Positions 27,869 to 36,767 of a DNA stretch of 64,000 nt are shown here, piece by piece. Within the stretch, counting starts at the first letter, position 1; every line of letters starts with the position of its first letter. Under the pieces are notes generated by a model. The model saw nothing but the letters and a program-made list of their open reading frames with translations, was not told the origin of the DNA and did no database searches. A program made the position numbers and the translations under genes. The DNA comes from an uncultured Eubacteriales bacterium (GTDB lineage Bacteria; Bacillota; Clostridia; Christensenellales; CALVMC01). The DNA is taken from positions 71,574 through 135,573 of the forward strand of contig CASFOZ010000002.1 in assembly GCA_949296455.1 (NCBI GenBank), given 5' to 3'.

Positions 27869-28438
27869 TTAAAGATTATATCCCCTTTTTAAAGCTTCTA
27901 AATTTCCTTCGAGAGTTTTTTGCGGAACCGTGCTCTCTACGGCTTTTTTTATATCTTCGAAAGAAATATCCATAGTTTTAGCAAGTTTTCCTATCATAAC
28001 GACATTTACCGATTTCGGATTTTTTATTTCTTCGGCAATTTTAAGAGCGTCTAATTTTATAACCTTGCAAGTGTTTTCTATCTCGGAAAGAATATCGTTA
28101 GGATAAGGGCATTTACCCGTAATTACCGGCATAGGATAAATTTGCTGAGTGTTGACAATAACCGTTCCGCCTTTTTTCAAATAACTTATGTAACGGACGG
28201 CTTCGAGTTTTTCGAAAGACAGAATAATATCCGCCTCACCTTCGTCTATTATCGGAGAGTGAATTTTTTCGCCCATTTTAACGAAAGTGACTACGCTTCC
28301 GCCCCTTTGAGCCATACCGTGTACTTCGGAAAGTTTACAGTCGAGATTTTTATCGGAAGCAAGTTTTCCTAAAATTCTCGACGCAAGAAGTGTTCCCTGT
28401 CCGCCTACGCCTACAATCATAATATTGCATTTAATCAT
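27869..28438 (-). CDS. iorB: Indolepyruvate:ferredoxin oxidoreductase beta subunit
   Basis: IorB is the gamma-domain subunit of the enzyme that oxidatively decarboxylates aryl-pyruvates with CoA and ferredoxin to aryl-acetyl-CoA. The 189 residues begin with MIKCNIMIVGVGGQGTLLASRILG, of which GVGGQG is the nucleotide-binding motif. EVHGMAQRGGSVVTFV follows. I chose the ATG at 28438, which overlaps the iorA stop by four bases (ATGA). The frame is open 11 codons further, but that part is inside iorA. Catalysis needs IorA. Confidence 0.93.
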   Translation of the reverse strand: MIKCNIMIVGVGGQGTLLASRILGKLASDKNLDCKLSEVHGMAQRGGSVVTFVKMGEKIHSPIIDEGEADIILSFEKLEAVRYISYLKKGGTVIVNTQQIYPMPVITGKCPYPNDILSEIENTCKVIKLDALKIAEEIKNPKSVNVVMIGKLAKTMDISFEDIKKAVESTVPQKTLEGNLEALKRGYNL

Positions 28439-30156
28439 CTGTCCACCTCCGTAAGAGCGCCGAATTTGCAAAGTTTACCGCAAAGTCCGCAATCGGTACA
28501 AAGTTCTTTGTTTACTTCAACCTTCCCGTCGGTAATTTGAAGAGCGGGACAACCTAATTTCATACATGCTCTGCAATTTACGCACTTATCGTTTACAAAA
28601 TAAACCTTTTCCTTGATTTTTTTATTTAACAGCGCACAAGGTTCTTTTGCGATAATTACCGAAACACCGTCGTAAGAAAGGTGTTCTTTTATAAGGCTTT
28701 CTATTTTTTCGATATCGAAAGAGTGAACTTCGTCAACCTTTTTTGCGCCGCAGGCAATACAGACATCTTTTAAATTGAGACAGTGAGTCTGTTCGTTTCT
28801 TATAGTAAGTCCCGTAGCGGGGTGATTCTGGTGCCCCGTCATACCGGTTGTCGAGTTATCGAGAATAATCAGAGTAGTTTTACCTTTATTGTAAACTGCG
28901 TCTATAAGACCGGTTATACCGCTATGTACAAAAGTGGAATCGCCTATAACGGCAACGGAATTTTTTGAAAACTGCGGATTAGCCTTAATAAAACCGTGAT
29001 TGACTCCCACGCTTGCTCCCATACATATAACGGTATCGACAGCCGATAAAGGCGGCTGTGCGCCGAGCGTATAGCAGCCGATATCTCCGGTCACCGTAAG
29101 TTTAAGTTTACTGAGCACATAAAACACGCCTCTGTGCGGACAGCCTGCGCACATAACGGGCGGTCTTTGAGGGACTTCGACCGAAGAAATTTTATCGGTT
29201 TTTTCGCCCGTGATTTTCTCTTTGATAAGAGATGGAAAAATCTCGCCCTGAACGGGAAAAACTTCTTTTCCTATACAGTTTATACCGAGTTTTTTCACTG
29301 CGTTTTCGATAACCGGTTCCATTTCTTCAACGATATAAATTTTATCGCACTTTAAGCAGAATTCTTTAATAAGCTTTTCGGGAAGAGGATTGACCATACC
29401 GAGTTTAAGGACGGATACGTCGCTTAAAGCCTCTTTGACATACGAGTAGGTATCCCCTGCGCAGATAACTCCCGTCTTACCTTTATATTCGGCAAAGTTT
29501 ATTTTCAAATCGTTGCAATCTTTAAGAAGTTTTTCTTCTCTTTCCTTAACCGCAACCCTTCTTCCCCTTGCCATAGCCGGCATCATAGCATATTTTGTTA
29601 TATCTTTTTTATACTCTTTAAGAGGTATTTCTTTTCTTTCAAGACACTCCACAAAACTTTGCGAGTGCGAAACCCTTGTCGTCATTCTGAGCATAACGGG
29701 TGTATCGTATTTTTCGGAAATTTCAAAAGCGAGTTTTGTAAATTCCTTTGCTTCGTTGCTGTCCGACGGTTCAAGCATGGGAACATGAGCGGAAATTGCA
29801 TAATATCTGCTGTCCTGCTCGTTCTGAGAAGAATGCATACCCGGGTCGTCGCAGCACACAAGAACAAGTCCTGCGTTCACTCCGCAATAAGCATAGGTAA
29901 AAAGCGGGTCGGCAGCGACGTTAACTCCTACATGCTTCATCGAAACAATGCTTCTTGCCCCTGCAATACTTGCGCCTATTGCAACTTCGAGAGCGACTTT
30001 TTCGTTCGGAGCCCATTCTGCATAAATTTCATTGAACTTCGCTATATTTTCGGTAATTTCCGTACTGGGAGTTCCGGGGTAAGCAGTGGCGACTTTTACC
30101 CCTGCTTCATAAGCACCTTGGGCAATTCCCTGATTTCCTAAAAGTAATTTTTTCAT
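28435..30156 (-). CDS. iorA: Indolepyruvate:ferredoxin oxidoreductase alpha subunit
   Basis: IorA carries the thiamine pyrophosphate and iron-sulfur sites of the aryl-pyruvate oxidoreductase. In the 573 residues, the pyrimidine-binding domain comes first (AYPGTPSTEI near residue 27), the TPP-binding GDSTFVHSGITG lies near 400, and a C-terminal 2[4Fe-4S] ferredoxin domain has CVNCRACMKLGC and CTDCGLCGKLC. I chose the ATG at 30156, 5 nt after GAGG. A GTG two codons upstream overlaps that site. It lies 8 nt after the first paaK. Reduced ferredoxin from this reaction would serve hydrogen or energy metabolism. Confidence 0.96.
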   Translation of the reverse strand: MKKLLLGNQGIAQGAYEAGVKVATAYPGTPSTEITENIAKFNEIYAEWAPNEKVALEVAIGASIAGARSIVSMKHVGVNVAADPLFTYAYCGVNAGLVLVCCDDPGMHSSQNEQDSRYYAISAHVPMLEPSDSNEAKEFTKLAFEISEKYDTPVMLRMTTRVSHSQSFVECLERKEIPLKEYKKDITKYAMMPAMARGRRVAVKEREEKLLKDCNDLKINFAEYKGKTGVICAGDTYSYVKEALSDVSVLKLGMVNPLPEKLIKEFCLKCDKIYIVEEMEPVIENAVKKLGINCIGKEVFPVQGEIFPSLIKEKITGEKTDKISSVEVPQRPPVMCAGCPHRGVFYVLSKLKLTVTGDIGCYTLGAQPPLSAVDTVICMGASVGVNHGFIKANPQFSKNSVAVIGDSTFVHSGITGLIDAVYNKGKTTLIILDNSTTGMTGHQNHPATGLTIRNEQTHCLNLKDVCIACGAKKVDEVHSFDIEKIESLIKEHLSYDGVSVIIAKEPCALLNKKIKEKVYFVNDKCVNCRACMKLGCPALQITDGKVEVNKELCTDCGLCGKLCKFGALTEVDR

Positions 30157-30163
30157 ATACACC

Positions 30164-31456
30164 TCAAATTTTTCTTAAATCGGTAACTCTTTTTGCCTTT
30201 CCTTCGTATCTTTTAAGAGAAAGCGGTTCCACAAGTTTGACCTTTGCGTCAATTTGAAGAACGGTTTTTAAACTGTGTCTTATTCTGCTTTGCAAACTTT
30301 CAAGGCTAGCAAAATTAATGAGAAGCTGAGCGTCGTTGACTTCGACGAGTACTTCGAGAGAATCGAGATATCCTTCTCTTCTTACAATTATTTCGTAATT
30401 ACCTCCGATTTCCGAAAAGCCCATAAGGACTCCTTCAATCTGAGAAGGAAATACGTTTACCCCTCTTATAATAAGCATATCGTCGCTTCTTCCCTTGATT
30501 TTTTCCATTCTTGCAAAGGTTCTTCCGCACTCGCATTTTTCATAATTTATAGCCGTAATATCTTTTGTTCTGTATCTGATAATCGGAAGTCCTTCTTTAC
30601 AAAGAGCCGTGAGAACCAATTCACCGAATCCGCTTTTTTTAGGCTCTAAACTTTCCGTATCCACGATTTCCGGATAGAAATAATCTTCGTTGATATGCAT
30701 ACCGCACTTTTTAATGCACTCCCCTGAAACGCCGGGACCTATAATTTCCGAAAGTCCGTAATTATCGGTTGACACTATTCCGAACTTCTTTTCAAGTTCC
30801 TTATGCATAGCCTCGCTTGAAGCTTCGCTTCCGAAAAGTCCTAATCTTAAAGAAAGGTCTTCTTTTTTAACGCCCATTTTTTCCATAACTTCGCTTATGT
30901 AAAGAGCATACGACGGAGTTGAAACAAGGGCGGTAACTTTAAGGTCTTTCATAAGCATAACCTGTCTTTCGGTATTTCCGCTCGATGCGGGTACAACCGC
31001 AGCCCCTATTTTTTCCCAACCTTGATGAAGTCCGAGCGCTCCCGTAAACAGCCCGTACCCGAAAGCAATCTGAACGATATCCTTATCCGTCCCACCTGCC
31101 GCAGCAATTATTCTTGCAACGCACTCCGACCACATTTCAAGGTCAGCCCTTGTATAAAAAACAACGGTAGGCTTTCCGCTTGTTCCGCTCGATGCGTGCA
31201 CTCTTACGATATCCTTCATATCGACAGCCATAAGCCCGTAAGGATAATTATCTCTTAAATCCTGCTTTGTAGTAAAAGGCAGTTTCGATATATCTTCCAA
31301 ACTTTTAATATCGTCGGGACTGACATTTGCTTCATCGTATTTCTTTTTGTAGAAAGGAACATTATCGTAAGCATATTTCACGGCTTTTTTGAGCCGTTCG
31401 AGCTGTATTTTTTCAATTTCTTTTCTCGGTGCTTTTTCTATCTCGCTGAAAATCAT
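30164..31456 (-). CDS. paaK: Phenylacetate-CoA ligase-like enzyme (first copy)
   Basis: The 430 residues align along their length with the second paaK. Shared motifs are VHASSGTSGKPTVVFYT near residue 90, YGLSEIIGPGVSGE near 235, and KGRSDDMLIIRGVNVFPSQ near 330. Typical lysine-containing KAKRVTDLRKI ends the protein. It overlaps the hydratase gene by four bases and precedes iorA by 7 nt, so all three are made together. Two copies on either side of iorAB suggest two substrate ranges or different directions of the reaction. The cysteine-rich loop CGRTFARM is also conserved in both. Confidence 0.92.
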   Translation of the reverse strand: MIFSEIEKAPRKEIEKIQLERLKKAVKYAYDNVPFYKKKYDEANVSPDDIKSLEDISKLPFTTKQDLRDNYPYGLMAVDMKDIVRVHASSGTSGKPTVVFYTRADLEMWSECVARIIAAAGGTDKDIVQIAFGYGLFTGALGLHQGWEKIGAAVVPASSGNTERQVMLMKDLKVTALVSTPSYALYISEVMEKMGVKKEDLSLRLGLFGSEASSEAMHKELEKKFGIVSTDNYGLSEIIGPGVSGECIKKCGMHINEDYFYPEIVDTESLEPKKSGFGELVLTALCKEGLPIIRYRTKDITAINYEKCECGRTFARMEKIKGRSDDMLIIRGVNVFPSQIEGVLMGFSEIGGNYEIIVRREGYLDSLEVLVEVNDAQLLINFASLESLQSRIRHSLKTVLQIDAKVKLVEPLSLKRYEGKAKRVTDLRKI

Positions 31457-33705
31457 TTTAACGCCTCGCTTTTGTAGAAATTAATAAGACACCCGTCAAG
31501 AATAATCTGTTTTTCGGTATCCGTTAATTTATCTAGTTTTAAAACGGTATCGTAAACCTTTCCTTTTCTTAAAACTTTGACATCGAAATTTTCGGTTCCG
31601 TTTTCTATTTTTTCTCTGACCGAAGGAATAAAAATTATATCGTCGGTTTTAAAATCGAATTTGTCGTTTGTGAAAGGAATAATACCCCAATTTATAAGGT
31701 TGCTTCTATACCTTTTGGTAGCGTATTCCCTTGCGATATTGATACCGCCGCCTAAAACTCTCTGACAGGAAGCAGCCTGTTCCCTTGCGCTGCCGTCGCC
31801 CGGTTTTACGGCAAACACTCCGCTTACGAGATTGAAGTTTTTAACCTTTGCAAGACTAAGACCGTCTTTTGCTTCTTTGAATGCTTCTGAAAAATCCGAC
31901 GCCTTTTCGCAGACGGCTTTTTCTCCTGCCTTTTTGGCTCTTTCAACATATCCCGGGTCTTTTCTCGATAAAGTAAATTCGCTGAGTTTTAAAGGGTTAG
32001 AGCGGTAAGACGAAGTTTCCCCAGACGGAATGAGTTCGTCGGTTGTCGTAACATCGTCATAAATTGCGGAAGCAATTTTAACAAGCATATTGTCTTTAAG
32101 AGAGTTAACTTCCGGCCAGTCCTTAATATTCGGACCGTATTGAAGTTCTGCTCCCTCTTCTTTGCCGCCGCTGTAAACTCTGTTATTGTAGGGTGCAAAG
32201 TCAAAGGAAAACTTCTTGATTTTATCGTTATAATCCGTTTCTTCCGCCGAAGTCAGAATACCGCCCGAAGCAGCCGTTGCCGCAATACTTCTTGCGTCCA
32301 TAAGCGCAACGGAAGCAATTTGTCCTGCGGAAGGTTTACTTCCCTCTCTGCTTTCGAAATTTCTTGTAGTGTGTCTTATGCTGAGTCCGTTATTGCAAGG
32401 CACATCGCCTGCTCCGAAACAAGGTCCGCAAAAAGCAGGCTTTATAACCGCACCCGCTTCCATAAGTGTTGCGACTGCGCCTTTTTTTACAAGGTCGATA
32501 TAAATAGGCTGAGAAGAAGGGTAAACCGAAAGAGAAAATCTTCCCTTTCCGCAGCTTTTTCCTTTAAGAATATTCGACGCCGTATAAATATTATCGTAAG
32601 TTCCTCCCGCACACCCTGCTATGACGCCTTGTTCGATATATATCTTGCCGTCTTTGATTTTATCTGTTAATGTATAACTTTTATTGTTTAAAAGCTTTCT
32701 GCCCTGTTCTTCGACTTCTTTAAGTATTTCATAAGGTTTTTGTATAACTTCCTTTAAATCGAAAACATTGCTTGGGTGGAAAGGCATAGCAATCTGCGGA
32801 ACGACTTTTTCAAGGTCAATTACAACGGCTCCGTCGTATACCGCAAGTCCTTTCGGTTCGAGTTTTTTAAATGCGTCCGCCCTTTTATGTACCTTAAAGT
32901 AATCTTCGGTTTTTTTGTCGGTAATCCATATAGAAGAAAGACAGGTGGTTTCCGTAGTCATAACGTCTATTCCGTTTCTGAACTCGATAGGAAGATTATA
33001 TACCCCATCTCCGACAAATTCCAAAACCTTATTCTTTACAAAACCGTTTTTGAAAACCGCTTTAATAAGGCTTAATGCTACATCCTGCGGTCCTACTCCC
33101 TTTTTAGGTTTGTTTTTCAATACGACTGCAATAACCTCGGGATAATTAATATCGTAAGTTCTTTTAAGAAGCTGTTTAACAAGTTCCGGGCCTCCTTCAC
33201 CGCAAGCCATAACTCCCAAAGCTCCGTATCGAGTATGACTGTCGCTTCCGAGTATCATTTTACCGCAGCCGCTCATCATCTCACGCATATAAGTATGAAT
33301 AACGGCAAGATTTGCAGGAACATAAATTCCGCCGTACTTTTTCGCTGCCGAAAGCCCGAACATATGGTCGTCTTCGTTAATGGTGCCCCCTACTGCGCAT
33401 AAGCTGTTATGACAGTTAGTTAAAACATAAGGCAAAGGAAATTCTTTAAGTCCGCTTGCTTTAGCAGTCTGGATAATTCCTACATAAGTTATATCGTGCG
33501 AAGCAAGAGCGTCGAATACTATATTGAGCTTTCCGCCCTTTTGGGTATTTTCAGACTTATTGTGTTTTGAAAGTATGGAATAGGCTATCGTATTTTTATA
33601 ACCTTCCGTAAAATCCTTTTCCGTAAAACCTAAGGCCGCAGCCTCTTCTTTTGAAATAATGTTGTTTTGATAAAAATAAACTTCGTTTTTAATTAAATCA
33701 GCCAT
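31453..33705 (-). CDS. Aconitase-family hydratase (YbhJ-like)
   Basis: A full-length, 750-residue aconitase-superfamily protein with domains 1-3 and a C-terminal swivel domain (about 600-730; REYATKRYRSNLINWGIIPF). Three cysteines that could hold a [4Fe-4S] cluster are seen in IAGCAGG and AFCGPC, and the substrate-binding GSDSHTRYGALG is present. YbhJ-type proteins are called hydratases, but their substrate is unknown, and they are not the main aconitase. I chose the ATG at 33705, with GAGG upstream. The frame stays open 31 codons further, but without a ribosome-binding site. It is the first gene of the aryl-CoA operon, after a good promoter. Operon position suggests a role with 2-oxo or hydroxy acids. 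Confidence 0.88.
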   Translation of the reverse strand: MADLIKNEVYFYQNNIISKEEAAALGFTEKDFTEGYKNTIAYSILSKHNKSENTQKGGKLNIVFDALASHDITYVGIIQTAKASGLKEFPLPYVLTNCHNSLCAVGGTINEDDHMFGLSAAKKYGGIYVPANLAVIHTYMREMMSGCGKMILGSDSHTRYGALGVMACGEGGPELVKQLLKRTYDINYPEVIAVVLKNKPKKGVGPQDVALSLIKAVFKNGFVKNKVLEFVGDGVYNLPIEFRNGIDVMTTETTCLSSIWITDKKTEDYFKVHKRADAFKKLEPKGLAVYDGAVVIDLEKVVPQIAMPFHPSNVFDLKEVIQKPYEILKEVEEQGRKLLNNKSYTLTDKIKDGKIYIEQGVIAGCAGGTYDNIYTASNILKGKSCGKGRFSLSVYPSSQPIYIDLVKKGAVATLMEAGAVIKPAFCGPCFGAGDVPCNNGLSIRHTTRNFESREGSKPSAGQIASVALMDARSIAATAASGGILTSAEETDYNDKIKKFSFDFAPYNNRVYSGGKEEGAELQYGPNIKDWPEVNSLKDNMLVKIASAIYDDVTTTDELIPSGETSSYRSNPLKLSEFTLSRKDPGYVERAKKAGEKAVCEKASDFSEAFKEAKDGLSLAKVKNFNLVSGVFAVKPGDGSAREQAASCQRVLGGGINIAREYATKRYRSNLINWGIIPFTNDKFDFKTDDIIFIPSVREKIENGTENFDVKVLRKGKVYDTVLKLDKLTDTEKQIILDGCLINFYKSEALK

Positions 33706-33733
33706 TAATAAACCTCGATAAATGAATATAGAT

Positions 33734-33762
33734 ATTTTAACTTTTTTAACGAAAAAATGCAA
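33734..33762 (-). promoter_or_regulatory. Promoter of the hydratase-paaK-ior operon
   Basis: TTGCAT and TAAAAT are separated by 17 bp on the minus strand, with the -10 box 28 nt before the start codon of the hydratase gene. Confidence 0.55.
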
Positions 33763-33824
33763 CTTATTACAGTTTAATATAAAAATAGAGTTATACAAAT
33801 TTTAAAAAGTGTGATATATTAAAT

Positions 33825-34319
33825 ATGGTTATGGAAAAGTTTAAATTTAAATTTACAAAATCTTATATTGCTTTTATATCGATATGTTATGTTCTTTTGT
33901 TTGCGGCTATAATACTCATACTGCTGAGAATTTCGGGCGCATTCAATCTGATATCTTACAGCTTGGCAGGCGACATTCTGACAATGGTATTCGCCTTGAT
34001 TTTTGTTGCGATAATCACATGGGTGGTGATAGACAGGTATTACAGAGTTAAAAACGGAAATCTTACTCTATCCCTTGCCTTCTATGTAGTATGTATCCCC
34101 ATTTCGGAAATACAACTTGTTCAGGAAGATAAAAAATCGGGAACAATCGCAGTCTACTATAACAGTACAAAAAAAGATACACCCGTAATAAGAGTTATGC
34201 CGATAAATATCGACCGAAGCGAGAACGAAAAATTCGTTAAAGTATTGCGGGAAGTCAATCCTAAAATAATATATAAGACAATCGATATCGCAAAAAAACC
34301 CGAAGATGCGGAAAATTAA
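33825..34319 (+). CDS. Small membrane protein with a PH-like C-terminal domain, 164 aa
   Basis: Two hydrophobic segments at about residues 13-36 and 48-68 form a hairpin in the membrane, followed by a soluble domain of about 90 residues. Its pattern of strands (FYVVCIPISEIQLVQEDKK, then IRVMPINIDR and a final helix) resembles bacterial PH-like domains of the YdbT/YyaB type. The function is unknown. A second ATG two codons later is an equally good start, and no ribosome-binding site is visible. It is divergent from the hydratase operon and ends before a strong terminator. Confidence 0.7.
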   Translation: MVMEKFKFKFTKSYIAFISICYVLLFAAIILILLRISGAFNLISYSLAGDILTMVFALIFVAIITWVVIDRYYRVKNGNLTLSLAFYVVCIPISEIQLVQEDKKSGTIAVYYNSTKKDTPVIRVMPINIDRSENEKFVKVLREVNPKIIYKTIDIAKKPEDAEN

Positions 34320-34403
34320 TGAATAGTAATATGTAATAACATTAAGCCCTCTCGGACATAAAATTAAAAAGCAATAAAAATCATATAATCGATAAAAAAA
34401 TAC

Positions 34404-34427
34404 AGCCGCACAAATGTGCGGCTTTTT
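34404..34427 (+). terminator. Terminator after the PH-like protein gene
   Basis: AGCCGCAC and GTGCGGCT pair perfectly around a 4-nt loop, followed by TTTT. A-rich sequence on the left makes it usable for the tRNA transcript from the other side as well. Confidence 0.85.
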
Positions 34428-34659
34428 CATAAGTATGTTAAAATTTTTCTTCTGTATACAAAATCTTCTTCTTTTGTATAATATAATGTTACAAAATTCT
34501 TTAAAATTTGTCAATATTTTCAGCAAAAAACTTTGTTATTTTTTACCATAATATAAATCGTTTCAAACAAAAAATTCCCGCAACCTCTACTCAAAGTAAA
34601 AATCACAGGAACAATAACTATCATAAAAAAACGCCGATATATTGCATTTTTAAATGATT

Positions 34660-34735
34660 TGGTGCGTCTTCAGGGACTCGAACCCTGGACCCACTGATTA
34701 AGAGTCAGTTGCTCTACCAACTGAGCTAAAGGCGC
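34660..34735 (-). tRNA. tRNA-Lys (anticodon CTT)
   Basis: The full cloverleaf is visible, with the anticodon loop CTCTTAA, the T-loop TTCGAGT and an encoded CCA. One acceptor pair is mismatched (C4 with A69), which is unusual. It is last of the eight tRNA genes in the transcript. Confidence 0.93.
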
Positions 34736-34739
34736 ATAA

Positions 34740-34814
34740 TGGAGCGGGAAACGAGATTCGAACTCGCGACATTCGCCTTGGCAAGGCGACGCTCTACCAC
34801 TGAGCCACTCCCGC
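34740..34814 (-). tRNA. tRNA-Gly (anticodon GCC)
   Basis: The anticodon loop is TTGCCAA, the acceptor stem GCGGGAG pairs with TTCCCGC, the discriminator is T and CCA is encoded. It lies 3 nt from its neighbour. Confidence 0.95.
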
Positions 34815-34817
34815 AAG

Positions 34818-34900
34818 TGGTGCGGATGGCGGGACTTGAACCCACACATCGAAGATACCAGATTCTAAGTCTGGCGCGTCTGCCATTCCGCCACATCCGC
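34818..34900 (-). tRNA. tRNA-Leu (anticodon TAG)
   Basis: Anticodon loop CTTAGAA, a long variable arm, acceptor GCGGATG with CATCCGC, discriminator A and encoded CCA. It reads CUA and other CUN codons. Confidence 0.95.
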
Positions 34901-34931
34901 ACGGTTTGACGGAAGTTTGAAGCGCCTTTTT

Positions 34932-35007
34932 TGGTGATCCATCCGAGAATCGAACTCGGGACACCATGATTAAAAGTCATGTGCTCTACCGACTGAGCTA
35001 ATGGACC
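34932..35007 (-). tRNA. tRNA-Lys (anticodon TTT)
   Basis: Anticodon loop CTTTTAA, acceptor GGTCCAT with ATGGATC (one G-T pair), encoded CCA. Confidence 0.95.
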
Positions 35008-35012
35008 ATATA

Positions 35013-35088
35013 TGGCTGGGGTGGCAGGATTTGAACCTACGAGATGCCAGAGTCAAAGTCTGGTGCCTTACCGCTTGGCTACACCCCA
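35013..35088 (-). tRNA. tRNA-Gln (anticodon TTG)
   Basis: Anticodon loop CTTTGAC, acceptor TGGGGTG with CACCCCA, discriminator G and encoded CCA. The T1-A72 acceptor start is typical for tRNA-Gln. Confidence 0.95.
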
Positions 35089-35096
35089 AAGTATAG

Positions 35097-35174
35097 TGGG
35101 GTGAGTAATGGGAGTCGAACCCATGACCTCCAGGGCCACAACCTGGCGCTCTAACCAACTGAGCTATACCCACC
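35097..35174 (-). tRNA. tRNA-His (anticodon GTG)
   Basis: Anticodon loop TTGTGGC. The extra 5' G(-1) typical of tRNA-His is encoded and faces the discriminator C73. CCA is encoded. Confidence 0.95.
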
Positions 35175-35183
35175 AAACCGTAC

Positions 35184-35260
35184 TGGCGAGCCTGAAGGGA
35201 TTCGAACCCCCGACACACGGCTTAGAAGGCCGTTGCTCTATCCAACTGAGCTACAGGCTC
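35184..35260 (-). tRNA. tRNA-Arg (anticodon TCT)
   Basis: Anticodon loop CTTCTAA, acceptor GAGCCTG with CAGGCTC, discriminator G and encoded CCA. It reads AGA and AGG codons. Confidence 0.95.
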
Positions 35261-35265
35261 ACGAG

Positions 35266-35339
35266 TGGAGCGGGTGATGGGAATCGAACCCACGCAATCA
35301 GCTTGGAAGGCTGAGATTCTACCATTGAACTACACCCGC
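35266..35339 (-). tRNA. tRNA-Gly (anticodon TCC)
   Basis: Anticodon loop CTTCCAA, acceptor GCGGGTG with CACCCGC, discriminator T and encoded CCA. First gene of the tRNA transcript. Confidence 0.95.
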
Positions 35340-35371
35340 GAGTCAAGCCTCTTTACTTACAACGCCTAAAT

Positions 35372-35400
35372 ATAATACCATAGCAAAAAAACGGTGTCAA
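35372..35400 (-). promoter_or_regulatory. Strong promoter of the eight-tRNA cluster
   Basis: Perfect TTGACA, 17 bp, then TATTAT with an extended TGG just before it. The -10 box is 32 nt upstream of tRNA-Gly(TCC) and immediately follows the yfcE-like gene, so the tRNAs are probably transcribed on their own. Confidence 0.85.
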
Positions 35401-35408
35401 GTAAAAAG

Positions 35409-35879
35409 TTAAAATAAATAAACAGGTTTTGCAAAAATTCTCTTATCGTTAACTACTGCGTACACATAAGCGGGGTTTGAAGACTTGAAACTCGAAAGAG
35501 AAGGAACATTTATAAGAGAAGGTTTTGTATCTAAACGAACGGAAAAGGAATGAGTGTGTCCGAAGAATACTGTGTCATAATTTTTGAATTCGTTTAATAT
35601 TTTTTCGTCGGAATATTTAACCGAAAAAAGGTCGCCGTGGGTGAGAGCGATTTTTAGGTTTTCTATTTGAACAGTCTGCGTTTTGGGAACTGACGAATCG
35701 GTGTCGCAATTTCCCATAACTGCGTATAACTTATCGGGATAAAATTCTTTTATGATTTTCAAATCGTTTAAGCCGTCTCCTAAAAAGAAGATATAATCGA
35801 CATCGTTAAATCTGTCAGAAATCTGAGACAGAGCGTTTTTATCTCCGTGACTGTCTGAAAAAGCAATAATGGTTTTCAT
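35409..35879 (-). CDS. YfcE/MJ0936-family metallophosphoesterase
   Basis: A 156-residue calcineurin-like phosphodiesterase. The two-metal site is built from FSDSHGD near residue 8, GDGLND near 34, GNCD near 57, THGD near 80 and GHTH near 109. Family members hydrolyse phosphodiesters in vitro, but their natural substrate is unclear. It is translated with rdgB: the rdgB stop overlaps its ATG by four bases. This rdgB-yfcE pairing is common in Clostridia and suggests a role in cleaning up nucleotides. Confidence 0.92.
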   Translation of the reverse strand: MKTIIAFSDSHGDKNALSQISDRFNDVDYIFFLGDGLNDLKIIKEFYPDKLYAVMGNCDTDSSVPKTQTVQIENLKIALTHGDLFSVKYSDEKILNEFKNYDTVFFGHTHSFSVRLDTKPSLINVPSLSSFKSSNPAYVYAVVNDKRIFAKPVYLF

Positions 35880-36457
35880 AATTTTTTCTGAAGCTGCAAT
35901 AGCGCCCTTGCTCTGTGACTTACCGAATTTTTTTCATCGTCCGAGGCTTCCGCAAAGGTCTTTTTTAAATCGTAACTGTAAAAAAGGGAATCGTACCCGA
36001 ACCCGTTATCCCCTATTTCCTTTTCGGTAATTTCGCCGTCGGAAGTTGCGGTAACGGTTACTTGTTCGTCGTTACCTTTTATTAAAACAAGAGCGCAAAC
36101 GAAACGGGCTTTTCTGTTTTTTTGATTTTCAAGAAGGGTTAAAAGTTTTTTTCTGTTATCGGAATCGTTTTTGTTTTCCCCTGCAAACCGAGCCGAAAAT
36201 ATACCGGGGGCTCCGTTTAGGGCTTCGACTTCGAGACCGCTGTCGTCTGCAAGTACGGCAAAGTCTTTATCCTTTAATAAATTTCTTATTGCGGTTGCTT
36301 TTAACAAAGCGTTTTCCTGAAAAGTCTTTCCTGTCTCTTCCACATCGACAAAGATACCTGCATCTTTTAAAGATATAACTTCTTCCACTTTATTTTGAAG
36401 TATTTTTTTTATTTCTCTTATTTTATTCTGATTATTGCTTGCAACGATAAGACGCAC
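35876..36457 (-). CDS. rdgB: XTP/dITP pyrophosphatase RdgB (HAM1 family)
   Basis: RdgB hydrolyses XTP, ITP and their deoxy forms to monophosphates and keeps damaged purines out of DNA and RNA. The 193 residues start with VRLIVASNNQNKIREIK. ADDSGLEVEALNGAPGIFSARFAG gives the metal and substrate site, and GDNGFGYDSLFY the base-specific pocket. I chose the GTG at 36457, six bases after GAGGTG. A TTG nine codons earlier has no such site. It is followed by the phosphoesterase gene with a four-base overlap. Confidence 0.94.
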   Translation of the reverse strand: MRLIVASNNQNKIREIKKILQNKVEEVISLKDAGIFVDVEETGKTFQENALLKATAIRNLLKDKDFAVLADDSGLEVEALNGAPGIFSARFAGENKNDSDNRKKLLTLLENQKNRKARFVCALVLIKGNDEQVTVTATSDGEITEKEIGDNGFGYDSLFYSYDLKKTFAEASDDEKNSVSHRARALLQLQKKL

Positions 36458-36767
36458 AAAATCACCTCGTAACGAGAATATCAAAGAGTATGATTTTTGT
36501 CAATCGTCAAAAAGTCAAAGCATTTAAAACATTATAAATAAATGATTAGATTCTTAAATTTAATAACTGTCCCTGCCTTTTCACTATTCTGCGTTTTACC
36601 ATAAAAAATTAAAACACTGTAACTTTATTCTTAAAACAATTTGTTGTACACTAATTAAAATTAAGTATTGAATAGTTTTAATAAAAATCATTAAATAAAT
36701 ATAAATAAATTTCTGAAAATTTTAAATATAAATTATCAGTATTAAATATTAAATTCAATATTAAATA

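Noticed and set aside
34726-35314. Protein-coding frames across the tRNA cluster
   Set aside because: They read through the tRNA genes on either strand and encode no recognisable protein.
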